Origin: Paraburkholderia ultramafica
GTDB taxonomy: Bacteria; Pseudomonadota; Gammaproteobacteria; Burkholderiales; Burkholderiaceae
NCBI RefSeq assembly: GCF_902859915.1
Contig: NZ_CADIKK010000001.1
Location: 124,001-188,000 of the forward strand
Direction of reading: 5' to 3'
DNA length: 64,000 bases
Position numbers and translations under genes: made by a program. Positions 26,171 to 34,361 of this stretch are shown here, in pieces. The notes under the pieces were generated by a model, which was not told the DNA's origin, did no database searches, and saw only the letters and a list, made by a program, of their open reading frames with translations. Position 1 is the first letter of the stretch; the number at the start of each line of letters is the position of its first letter.

Positions 26171-28704
26171 GTGTGCCCGTCGAGCCGCCGTCACAAGGTG
26201 GGAGCGCGTTGCGGCTGCACCGCCAGCTTGCCGCGATCTGGGCCACCGGACCGGGAGTGCAACAGCTGGCCGCCGTGAACCATACGGTCCTCGGCATGCG
26301 CATGATGATCACCTCGTTCCTGTTCTTCGCGATTGCCGGCGTGCTCGGCATGCTGACCCGCGTGCAACTCGCGACGCCGCACGCGGCCTTCATGGACGCG
26401 GAGACCTATAACCAGGTCTTCACGATGCACGGCTCGATGATGCTGTTCCTGTTCGCGATTCCGATGGTGGAGAGCTTCGCGGTCTACCTCACGCCGAAGA
26501 TTCTCGGCACGCGCGACTTTGCGTTTCCGCGGCTGACCGCTTATGGCTACTGGTGCTACCTGCTCGGCGGCACGATCCTGACCGTGTCGCTGATCATGCG
26601 GGTCGCGCCCGACGGCGGCTGGTTCATGTACACGCCGCTCAGCTCGAACGTCTACACGCCGGGCATCAACGCCGACGTGTGGCTGCTCGGCATCACCTTC
26701 GTCGAGATTTCGGCGCTGTCGCTGGCGATGGAGATCGTCGTGTCGATCCTGAAGATGCGCGCGCCGGGCATGTCGCTCGACCGCATGCCGATTTTCGCGT
26801 GGTACATCCTCGTCACGGCGATGATGATGATCGTCGCCTTTCCGCCGCTGATCCTCGGCTCGATCCTGCTCGAGGTCGAGCGCGCGTTTGACCTGCCCTT
26901 CTTCGACCCGCGGCGCGGCGGCGATGCGCTGCTCTGGCAGCATCTATTCTGGCTGTTCGGCCACCCGGACGTGTACATCATCTTCCTGCCGATGGCGGGC
27001 GTGCTGTCGACCATCATCCCGGTCTTCGCGAGACGGCCGCTGGTCGGTTATCGGGCCATCGTCGCCGCGATCATCGCGCTGGCGTTCCTGAGCTTCGGCA
27101 TCTGGGTCCACCACATGTTCACGGTGGGCATTCCGCATCTCGCACTGGCCTTCTTCTCGGCCGGCTCGGCGATCGTCGCGGTGCCGACCGCGATCCAGTT
27201 CTTCGCGTGGCTCGCCACGCTGTCGCACGGCCGGCCGCGCTGGGACGTGCCGATGCTGTATATCTTCGGCTTTTTCTTCGTGTTCACGGCGGGCGGGCTG
27301 ACCGGCGTGATGCTCGCGATGGTGCCGTTCGACTGGCAGGCGCACGACACCTATTTCGTGGTCGCGCACATGCACTATGTGGTGGCCGGCGCGCTCGCCT
27401 TTCCGATGCTGGCGGCGTTCTACTACTGGCTGCCGTTGCTGACCGGCCGCACCGCCGTGCACAGGTTGTCGTTGCCGGCCTTCTGGCTCGTCTTCATCGG
27501 CTTCAACATGACGTTCTTCATGATGCACCTGACCGGACTGCTCGGCATGCCGCGGCGCATCTTCACGTATCGCGGCGACGAGGGCTGGAACTGGCTCAAT
27601 CTGCTGTCGTCGGTGGGCAGCTTCGTGATGACGATCGGCTTCGCGCTGGTGGTGATCGACATCATCGTGCAATTGCGCTTCGGCCGTCGCGTGCGGCGCA
27701 ACCCATGGGATTCGACCACGCTCGAATGGGCGATGCCGATTCCCCCCGCACCGTATGCGTTTGCATCGATCCCGCAGGTCGGCGCCGAAACGGAAGGCGT
27801 CGCACCGGCCAAGCTGGCGGCGCTGCTCGCGCGCGGCGACGGCTATCTCGGCTTCACGCGCAACGGCTGGCAGGAAGCGCTCGGCGTGCATATGACATCG
27901 GGCGAACCTGAGCAACTGATCGTGCTGCCGCGCGCGACTTATCTGCCGCTCGTCACCGCGCTCGTGACCTGCGCGGCGGTGCTCGCGATGCTGTTCAAGT
28001 TCTATCTGCTGTCGCTGGCCTTTGCGTTCGTGACCTTCGGGCTGTTCATTTACGCCGGCCAGAGCGCCGGTCACACGCGCGATTACGGACCGCTGCCGGT
28101 GGGCCGGGGCGTCAGCGTGCCGCCGCATACCGAAGTGGCCGGCGCGCCGGCATGGCTCGCGCTGATCTGCACGCTGGTTGCCAATGGCACGCTGTTCACG
28201 TCGCTGGTGTTCGGCACGTTCTATTTGTGGATCGCCGCGCCGAACTGGCCCGCTGCGGCGACGCCCGAGCCGGGCCGGTTGCTCGCGCTCGTCACGGTCG
28301 TCGCGCTAGCCATCGCGGCCGCCGCTGCGCGAGGCTCACTGCGCGCCGCCGCAGCGGAGCGTTTGCCGCATCGCTGGATCGGCGTCGGCGTGCTGGCGCT
28401 GGTCATCGCGATAGCCGCCGATGTCGCGCTGATCGCCGGCGTCACGCCGCATCCGACCGAGCACGCGCTCGGCGCGACGGCCGCGGCGCTGCTCACCTAT
28501 GTCGGGATCCATGCCGGCATCGGGTTGCTGTTTCTGATCAGCAATGTTCTGCGCATCGGGGCCGGTTTCATTTCGCCGCGACGGCTCACCGACCTGCGCC
28601 TCACGCGCTTATGGATCGATTACACAGTGGCGACGGGCATCATCGCGCTGGGCCTCGTGCTCGCGTTGCCGGGCCTGGTGGCAATGCTGGGAGCCCGGCC
28701 ATGA
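26167..28704 (+). CDS. ctaD: Cytochrome c oxidase subunit I+III fusion
   Basis: 845 residues. Residues 35-560 are COX I: haem a ligands His88 (FTMHGSMM) and His403, CuB ligands His266, His315 and His316 (WVHHMFTVG), haem a3 ligand His401, and the cross-linking Tyr270 in GHPDVYIIFLP. From about 610 onward is COX III (seven or fewer helices). Proton-path residues are unusual: Asp268 stands where type A1 oxidases have Glu, Gln344 stands at the K-channel Lys (VPTAIQFFAW against the usual PTGVKVFSW), and T124-A125 replace the paired Asn after the entry Asp117. So it is clearly an oxidase, but its proton pumping may differ. Confidence 0.92.
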   Translation: MSVPVEPPSQGGSALRLHRQLAAIWATGPGVQQLAAVNHTVLGMRMMITSFLFFAIAGVLGMLTRVQLATPHAAFMDAETYNQVFTMHGSMMLFLFAIPMVESFAVYLTPKILGTRDFAFPRLTAYGYWCYLLGGTILTVSLIMRVAPDGGWFMYTPLSSNVYTPGINADVWLLGITFVEISALSLAMEIVVSILKMRAPGMSLDRMPIFAWYILVTAMMMIVAFPPLILGSILLEVERAFDLPFFDPRRGGDALLWQHLFWLFGHPDVYIIFLPMAGVLSTIIPVFARRPLVGYRAIVAAIIALAFLSFGIWVHHMFTVGIPHLALAFFSAGSAIVAVPTAIQFFAWLATLSHGRPRWDVPMLYIFGFFFVFTAGGLTGVMLAMVPFDWQAHDTYFVVAHMHYVVAGALAFPMLAAFYYWLPLLTGRTAVHRLSLPAFWLVFIGFNMTFFMMHLTGLLGMPRRIFTYRGDEGWNWLNLLSSVGSFVMTIGFALVVIDIIVQLRFGRRVRRNPWDSTTLEWAMPIPPAPYAFASIPQVGAETEGVAPAKLAALLARGDGYLGFTRNGWQEALGVHMTSGEPEQLIVLPRATYLPLVTALVTCAAVLAMLFKFYLLSLAFAFVTFGLFIYAGQSAGHTRDYGPLPVGRGVSVPPHTEVAGAPAWLALICTLVANGTLFTSLVFGTFYLWIAAPNWPAAATPEPGRLLALVTVVALAIAAAAARGSLRAAAAERLPHRWIGVGVLALVIAIAADVALIAGVTPHPTEHALGATAAALLTYVGIHAGIGLLFLISNVLRIGAGFISPRRLTDLRLTRLWIDYTVATGIIALGLVLALPGLVAMLGARP

Positions 28705-29039
28705 ACGGGCGTCCGTTGCCGCCGCGGCGCATGTGGTGGCTCGCCGTGGGCTTCACCATCTGGTGTGTTGCGCTGGTGATCCTGTATGCGCTGCATGCGA
28801 TCGGCTGCGCGTTCGGCTGGTCGACCGGCCCGCTGCGCATGAGCCTCGCGATCGTGCTGCTGCTGCATCTGATCGCGATCGGCTGGCTGTGGCGCTATCG
28901 CGCGGCGGCCATTCGCGACCCGGGCCCAGAGCGCATCAGCACGTTCATGCATACCGTCGTCATCTGGACCTTGATCGCGGCGCTGGCCGCCACGGTCATC
29001 ACGTTCGGGCCCGCGCTTCTGCTTACCACGTGTATCTGA
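28701..29039 (+). CDS. Small membrane protein of the oxidase operon
   Basis: 112 residues with three helices (about 11-33, 46-64, 83-107). Its ATG overlaps the subunit I+III stop (ATGA), so it is translationally coupled. No family recognised; by position it could be a subunit IV-like or assembly component. Confidence 0.7.
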   Translation: MNGRPLPPRRMWWLAVGFTIWCVALVILYALHAIGCAFGWSTGPLRMSLAIVLLLHLIAIGWLWRYRAAAIRDPGPERISTFMHTVVIWTLIAALAATVITFGPALLLTTCI

Positions 29040-29154
29040 GCGACGCGGGTCGCTGCGAGCTTCAGGACTGGCGCCCCGGTTTGACGTCACCCGGACGACG
29101 GCCAGCGCCACGGTCCGCTGAACCAGCTTCGCTACTGGAACAGAGAGGGATTTC

Positions 29155-30480
29155 ATGCAGTATCGCGATCTCGTGCACAAGGCCATCTGGTCCGCCATCT
29201 ATCTGCTGTTCATTCTCGCCCCGCTGTTCGCGCTGCTCGCGGGCAACCTGCCGCCCGCGCGCAATTTCGCCACCGAGTTCTCGGTGGCGCTCGGCTATTC
29301 CGGCCTCGCGATGATGGGGCTGCAATTCGGCCTCACCGCGCGTTTCAGGCACGTCACCGAGCCGTGGGGCGAGGACGTCATCTATCACTTCCACCGGCGC
29401 ATTTCGCTGCTGGCGGTGGGCCTCGTCGTCGCGCATCCGCTGATTCTGATCGCGATCCGTTCGCCGTCGCTCGCGCTGCCCGACTCGCTCTGGGATATCC
29501 CGTGGGGCGCGCGCTTCGCGGTGCTGTCGATCGGCTCGCTGATCCTGCTCGTCGTCATGGCGCTGTGGCGCCAACAGTTGAAGATCCGTTACGAGCTTTG
29601 GCATCGGTCGCATATCGTGCTCGCGCTGATCGCGATCGCCGCCGGCATGCTGCATATGGTCGGCTGGGGCTTCTATCTGGTCGATCCGCTCAAGCGGATC
29701 CTGTGGATAGGCATGACGATCTTCTGGATCGGCTTGCTGTTCTATGTGCGCCTGTTCAAGCCGCTGTTCATGCTGCGGCGTCCCTATCGCGTGACCCAGG
29801 TGCGCACGGAACGCGGCGACACCACCACGCTCGTGATGCAGCCCGAAGGTCACGCGGGCTTGCGCTTCAAGCCAGGCCAGTTCGGCTGGCTCACGTTATG
29901 GGCGAGCCCGTTCCGCATCACCGGGCACCCGTTCTCGTTTTCATCGAGCGCCGAAGCCGCCGGCGGCCGCGTCGAAATGACGATCCGCGACCTCGGCGAT
30001 TTCACCAGCGCCATCAAGACGGTGCAGGCCGGGCAGCGGGTTTATCTCGACGGGCCGTACGGGGCTTTCACGATCGGCAATCCGACCGACATGCACGTGC
30101 TGATCGCGGGCGGCATCGGCATCACGCCGATGATGAGCATGATCCGCACGCTGGCCGATCGCGGCGACAGGCGTCCGCTCGTTCTGCTGTATGGCAGCAA
30201 GAGCTGGGAATCGCTGACTTTCCTCGAGGAACTGGAGACGCTGAAAACGCGCGTCGACCTGAAGATCGTCTATGTTCTCTCTGAGCCGCCGGTGGGCTGG
30301 AGCGGAGAAAGCGGACGCATCACCGCTGAAGTGTTCAGACGTCATCTACCGCCGGAGTACGCCGAGCACGAGTACTTTATCTGCGGGCCGGACGTGATGA
30401 TGGATGCGATCGAAACCGCGCTGGGCGAGATGAACGTGCCGCTCGCCCGATACCATTCCGAACGCTATAGCTTCGTCTAG
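29155..30480 (+). CDS. Ferric-reductase-like transmembrane flavoprotein
   Basis: 441 residues. The first 205 hold six helices with His pairs (FHRRISLLAVGLVVAHP, LWHRSHIVLALIAIAAGMLH) that would bind two haems, as in the ferric reductase/NADPH oxidase family. Then come the FAD-binding domain (ITGHPFSFSSS) and NAD-binding domain (LIAGGIGITPMMSM, YFICGPDVMMDA). It should pass electrons from NAD(P)H across the inner membrane. It follows the oxidase cluster in the same direction by 115 bases. Acceptor unknown. Confidence 0.87.
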   Translation: MQYRDLVHKAIWSAIYLLFILAPLFALLAGNLPPARNFATEFSVALGYSGLAMMGLQFGLTARFRHVTEPWGEDVIYHFHRRISLLAVGLVVAHPLILIAIRSPSLALPDSLWDIPWGARFAVLSIGSLILLVVMALWRQQLKIRYELWHRSHIVLALIAIAAGMLHMVGWGFYLVDPLKRILWIGMTIFWIGLLFYVRLFKPLFMLRRPYRVTQVRTERGDTTTLVMQPEGHAGLRFKPGQFGWLTLWASPFRITGHPFSFSSSAEAAGGRVEMTIRDLGDFTSAIKTVQAGQRVYLDGPYGAFTIGNPTDMHVLIAGGIGITPMMSMIRTLADRGDRRPLVLLYGSKSWESLTFLEELETLKTRVDLKIVYVLSEPPVGWSGESGRITAEVFRRHLPPEYAEHEYFICGPDVMMDAIETALGEMNVPLARYHSERYSFV

Positions 30481-30490
30481 GAGAGTTGCG

Positions 30491-30592
30491 ATGCGCCGAC
30501 TGTTAGCTGACCGCCTGGTTGTTGCCACGGGCGTGATTGTGGTGGTGCTGTCGTTGTTGTTTGCGCTGTTGCGGGTGAGTTCGGCGCATTAG
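30491..30592 (+). CDS. 33-residue single-helix membrane peptide
   Basis: MRRLLADRLVVATGVIVVVL then a hydrophobic run ending RVSSAH. AGGAG overlaps the stop of the flavoprotein gene and lies six bases ahead of the ATG, so the two are one transcript. The size and shape recall CydX-, KdpF- and CcoQ-type accessory peptides that stabilise membrane complexes. No specific family assigned. Confidence 0.6.
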   Translation: MRRLLADRLVVATGVIVVVLSLLFALLRVSSAH

Positions 30593-30672
30593 CAATGACG
30601 GAGAGAGGCGCCCGCGCCACACAACTCGAACACATTACATCCGGCCCGCCCCTCGAAAACCCGGCTTGACGC

Positions 30673-30700
30673 CGAGACATCATGACGTCATGATGTCTCG
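30673..30700. promoter_or_regulatory. 28-bp perfect palindrome at the GntR gene start, probable operator
   Basis: Each half is CGAGACATCATGAC read inward, with its exact complement on the other side and no spacer. It ends one base before the ATG at 30702, thereby covering the place of the ribosome binding site. Size and place are as expected for autorepression by the HutC-type GntR regulator encoded downstream. A 28-base perfect palindrome is far beyond chance. Confidence 0.85.
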
Positions 30701-30701
30701 C

Positions 30702-31448
30702 ATGGCCACTGACCGCCCCACTCAACTCCCGCTCTACGCGCAAGTCGAAGCGACGCTTGCCGCGCGCATCGCCGACGGCACCTACCCGCCGGGCACCCAG
30801 TTGCCCAACGAAGCCAGCCTGCTCGCGAGCTTCGGCATCAGCCGCACCACGCTGCAAAAAACGGTGCAGAACCTGATTGCGCGCGGACTGATCGAAATTC
30901 GCCGCGGCAAAGGCACTTTCGTCACGCAACCGCGCCTCACCCAGCCGCTCACCGAACTGAGCGGCTTCGTCGAAGACATGCGCGCGCACGGCCGCCAGCC
31001 GAGCGCGCGGCTGCTCGCCAAGCGGATCGAAGCCGCCAGCGAAGCCGTCGCCGGCAAGCTCTCGCTGAAACCTGGCGCGCAGGTCGTGCACATCCAGCGC
31101 GTGCGCATCGCCGACGGCACGCCGCTCTCATTCGACGAAACCTGGCTGCCGAAAGACATCGGCGAAAAGATCATCGAGAACGATCTGGAGGCGGAGCCGA
31201 TCTTTGCGCTGCTCGAAGAGAAGTACGGGCTGCCGCTGATCGAGGCGGAATACCGGCTCGAAGCGATCGCCGCCGACAAGGCCGTCGCGCGGGCGCTCGA
31301 GATCGCGGCCGGCAGCCCGATCTTTCTGATCGAGCGCACGTCGTATTGCGACGGCAACCGTCCGGTCGATTATGAAAAGCTGTACTACCGCGGCGACCAG
31401 ATCCAGTTCGTCACCCGCCTCGCCCGGCGCAAGCCGCAAGACCCATGA
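30702..31448 (+). CDS. GntR-family (HutC/UTRA) transcriptional regulator
   Basis: 248 residues from the ATG at 30702; an in-frame ATG at 30690 and TTG at 30666 lie inside or ahead of the palindrome. The winged HTH spans residues 8-75 (YAQVEATLAARIADGTYPPG, LPNEASLLASFGISRTTLQK, RGKGTFV) and the UTRA ligand domain follows (about 95-235; VVHIQRVRIADGTPLSFDET, IFLIERTSYCDGNRPVDYEK). Members respond to small metabolites such as sugars or amino-acid derivatives. No Shine-Dalgarno other than palindrome sequence is present. The stop overlaps the next gene (ATGA), a broken TauE/DUF1634 gene that was probably its target. Confidence 0.88.
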   Translation: MATDRPTQLPLYAQVEATLAARIADGTYPPGTQLPNEASLLASFGISRTTLQKTVQNLIARGLIEIRRGKGTFVTQPRLTQPLTELSGFVEDMRAHGRQPSARLLAKRIEAASEAVAGKLSLKPGAQVVHIQRVRIADGTPLSFDETWLPKDIGEKIIENDLEAEPIFALLEEKYGLPLIEAEYRLEAIAADKAVARALEIAAGSPIFLIERTSYCDGNRPVDYEKLYYRGDQIQFVTRLARRKPQDP

Positions 31449-31834
31449 GCGGCGCGGCGGCGGCGCTGGACCTGCACTACACGCTGTGGCTCTTCGCGGT
31501 GTCGCTCGGCGCGAGCGCGTTGGGCGGCATGCTCGGCATGGCGAGCGGCATCTTCATCGTGCCGGTGCTGACGATGTTCGGCCACCTCGATATCCATGTC
31601 GCGATCGGCGCCAGCATCGTTTCGGTGATCGCCTGCTCGCACGGCGGCGCCCATCCGGCAGCGGCCGGCATGTCTATCGTGACCATGGGAATTGCGCTTT
31701 TCATCCTGCTGCCGATAATGCGGCTTATATTGATGTTAGGGGTGTTCCTGCATCAACGCGACTACCGGTTCAGCGCGATTGCCGCGCTCGTGCTGGCGAT
31801 CGTGGCGGCGGGACTGCTGGTCGGCGCGGCGTGA
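31445..31834 (+). pseudogene. Deletion fusion of a TauE/SafE permease start with a DUF1634 protein end
   Basis: 129 codons. Residues 1-65 (SALGGMLGMASGIFIVPVLT, HVAIGASIVSVIACS) are the first quarter of a TauE/SafE (TSUP) anion permease, normally about 260 residues. Residues ~76-129 (MGIALFILLPIMRLILMLGV, FLHQRDYRFSAIAALVLAIV) are the end of a DUF1634 membrane protein, a family commonly encoded next to TauE. A deletion near 31640 has joined the two in frame. The product is unlikely to transport anything. Start overlaps the GntR stop. Confidence 0.75.
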
Positions 31835-31941
31835 TCCGCGTGGCCGGAACGTGTGCGGATATGATGCGTTGCGCGCGCCCTCCCCGGAGCGGCAATGACG
31901 GTCGCTCCTTACGCAGCATTTTTCCAGCCACGAGAATCATC

Positions 31942-32208
31942 ATGCCAGCCCAACACGACGAAGCCCCCGCCGCCAGCCCCCCGCCGGACGAGGTGCAGCG
32001 CAAGACGCTGTCCATTACTTCGCGCAACCTGCTGATGGTCACCGTCGGCGTCGTGGTGTTCGCGATCGTGGCAAGCGTCGTGCTCTACAGCACGGTCATG
32101 TATGGCGACGAGATTCCCAATTTCGGAATCATCCTGATGCTGACCGTGCCGGTTATCGCGGGCGTGGCGTTCCGCGTCGGGCTGGACGCGTGGCTGGATC
32201 GGGAGTGA
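31942..32208 (+). CDS. Small two-helix membrane protein
   Basis: 88 residues from the ATG at 31942. A polar Ala/Pro-rich start is followed by helices at about 28-51 and 60-80, ending LDAWLDRE. Only a weak purine stretch (CGAG) precedes the start. No family recognised; it is convergent with the histidine-kinase gene. Confidence 0.5.
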   Translation: MPAQHDEAPAASPPPDEVQRKTLSITSRNLLMVTVGVVVFAIVASVVLYSTVMYGDEIPNFGIILMLTVPVIAGVAFRVGLDAWLDRE

Positions 32209-32285
32209 GCGCTGCAGATTCGGCGGGCGCGACGGCGGCGGCGACGGCGACGCACCGATGAACCGGTCGTCGCAACGCACCGCCG

Positions 32286-33635
32286 TCAAATAGCCGCCAC
32301 CGGCAACACCACCCACACCTCCAGCCCACCGCCGTCGCGTGGATGAAACTGCAAGCTGCCGCCGTGCAGCCGCGCGATCCGCTCGACGATCGACAACCCC
32401 AGCCCCGTGCCGCCGCTATGCGCGCGAGCATTGCGGCCGCGCTGAAACGGCGCCTTCAACTGCTCCAGTTCCTGCGCCGACAGACCCTTGCCCCGATCGC
32501 CGACCGCGACCGTCACCGCGCCCCCGGCCGTCCAGGTTCGCACGGCGAGACCCGTGCCGCCGTACACGATCGCGTTCTGCATCAGGTTCATCAAGAGCCG
32601 CATCATGCTGATCGGCCGATACGCGAGCAGCGGCAGGTTCGCGAGCGACAGTTCGAACTCGTGCCCGAGTCCCGCGAAATCACCCGCGAGCCGTTCGATC
32701 AACGCATTCAGATCGCCTGGCTGCGGCGCCTCGCGTTCGCCGCTGCCCGCGTAATCCATGAACTGCTGCAGGATCGTCTCGATCTGGTCCAGATACGACT
32801 CGGCGGCGACCACGAAACTGCTGTCGCTGCCGTTCGGCATCGCCATCGCCATCGACAGGCGCAGCTTGGTGAGCGGCGTGCGGATATCGTGCGAGATGCC
32901 GGCCAGCATCAACGCGCGCGTCGCGTCGGCTTCCTGCAACGCCTGCGTCATCTGATTGAAAGCGCGGCTCACCGCGGCGATTTCGGTGGGGCCGTCGGTC
33001 GGCAGCGGTGCGGGCGTTTCGCCGGCGCTCACGCGGCGCGCGGCGCGCGTCAACTCCTGAAGCGGCTCGTTCAGGTGCAGCTGGATCGCGTAGCCGGCCA
33101 GCGCGGCCAGCACGCCCAAACCGAGCGACAGGAAAATCGCCACTTCGAGCCCGTTGCCCTGCGCGTCCTCGGGAAGCGGCAACGCGATCCAGTACGGCGT
33201 GTGCGGCGCATCGGCCGGCGCGTGCATGCGAATCCACAGGCGCTCCCCGCCTTCGGTTTGCCAGCGCGCCGGCATGTCGGCGGGCAGATGCGCGCGCAGG
33301 CTGTCGAGAAACACGTTGCGCTGATAGGTGCGATACGCGCGCAGCAGACTGGGCGGCGGCGCGGCGACGGCTTCGGCCGGCAGTTGCGTGTGCGCGTCGA
33401 GACGCGCGGTCAGCGCGGCGCGCGCGCCAGCCGGTGTGGCAGCCAGCAGGTTGTCGAGCGTGGTCACGTAGGTGGCGAACACGGCGGCCGCGCGCTCCAC
33501 GCGAGGCCGCTGCACGTAATGCAGCAACACGCCGAGCACGCACACCTGGCTCAGCATTACGAGCACGATCAGCAACGCGATATTGCGCGCGAGCAGCGTT
33601 CTCGGCAGCGCCCGTTGCAGCAGCGAGCGCGCCAT
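32286..33635 (-). CDS. EnvZ-type sensor histidine kinase
   Basis: 449 residues. Helices at 17-40 and 166-186 flank a periplasmic sensor region; HAMP follows to about 240. The phospho-acceptor is His249 in LAGISHDIRTPLTKLR; the ATPase domain has N-box NLMQNAIVYGG, G1 VGDRGKGL and G2 GGTGLGLSIVERIA. The ATG at 33635 shares one base with the response-regulator stop (TGATG), so the pair is coupled. Last gene of an operon with an outer-membrane factor and RND pump, so an antimicrobial or membrane-stress signal is likely. Confidence 0.92.
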   Translation of the reverse strand: MARSLLQRALPRTLLARNIALLIVLVMLSQVCVLGVLLHYVQRPRVERAAAVFATYVTTLDNLLAATPAGARAALTARLDAHTQLPAEAVAAPPPSLLRAYRTYQRNVFLDSLRAHLPADMPARWQTEGGERLWIRMHAPADAPHTPYWIALPLPEDAQGNGLEVAIFLSLGLGVLAALAGYAIQLHLNEPLQELTRAARRVSAGETPAPLPTDGPTEIAAVSRAFNQMTQALQEADATRALMLAGISHDIRTPLTKLRLSMAMAMPNGSDSSFVVAAESYLDQIETILQQFMDYAGSGEREAPQPGDLNALIERLAGDFAGLGHEFELSLANLPLLAYRPISMMRLLMNLMQNAIVYGGTGLAVRTWTAGGAVTVAVGDRGKGLSAQELEQLKAPFQRGRNARAHSGGTGLGLSIVERIARLHGGSLQFHPRDGGGLEVWVVLPVAAI

Positions 33636-34345
33636 CACTCGACGTCCGCGGCCAGCATGTAGCCGACGCCCCACACGGTCTTGATGAAACGCGGCTTGGA
33701 CGGATCGTCCTCGACGATCTGCCGCAGGCGCAGCACCTGCACGTCGATGCTGCGATCGAGCGCATCGTGATCGCGGCCGCGCGCGCGCGCCAGCAGGTTG
33801 TCACGGCTCACCGGCCGGTTCGGCGACGACGCGAGCGCAACCAGCAGCAGCATCTGCGCCGAATGAATCTCCAGCAGCGCACCCGCGCGCGAAAGTTGCT
33901 GCTTGCCGACGTCGAGACTGAAGTCGCCGAAGCGCACGCTTTGCGAGGTCACGGTGACATCGCCCGAGGCGATCTTCTGGCGGCGCAGCAGCGCATTGAT
34001 ACGCGCCACCAGTTCGCGCGGCAGGAACGGTTTGGCGAGGTAGTCGTCGGCGCCGGTTTCGAGGCCGACCACCCGGTCGAGCGGATCGCCCTTCGCGGTC
34101 AGCATCAGAATCGGCAAGGTCTGGCCTTGCGCGCGCAAACGCGCGCAGATCTCAAGGCCGTCCTCGGCGCCGATCATCAGATCGAGCACCAGCAGATCGA
34201 ACGGCTCGCGTTCCAGATAGCGGTCCAGACGCTTGCCGTCCTCGGCGACACGCACGTCGAAGCCGTGGCTGCGCAGAAACCGCTGCAGCATGTTGCGCAG
34301 TTCGACTTCGTCATCGAGCACGATGATCTTGGCGGGGCGATCCAT
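33635..34345 (-). CDS. OmpR-family response regulator
   Basis: 236 residues from the ATG at 34345, preceded by GAGGAG; the upstream open frame overlaps the RND gene and is ignored. Receiver domain with Asp11-Asp12, phospho-acceptor Asp55 (LLVLDLMIG), Thr83 and Lys105 (YLAKPF); winged HTH at the C-terminus (SRDNLLARARGRDHDALDRS, FIKTVWGVGYML). It lies 16 bases after the RND pump gene and should control that operon. Confidence 0.93.
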   Translation of the reverse strand: MDRPAKIIVLDDEVELRNMLQRFLRSHGFDVRVAEDGKRLDRYLEREPFDLLVLDLMIGAEDGLEICARLRAQGQTLPILMLTAKGDPLDRVVGLETGADDYLAKPFLPRELVARINALLRRQKIASGDVTVTSQSVRFGDFSLDVGKQQLSRAGALLEIHSAQMLLLVALASSPNRPVSRDNLLARARGRDHDALDRSIDVQVLRLRQIVEDDPSKPRFIKTVWGVGYMLAADVE

Positions 34346-34361
34346 GCGAAAGCTCCTCGGT

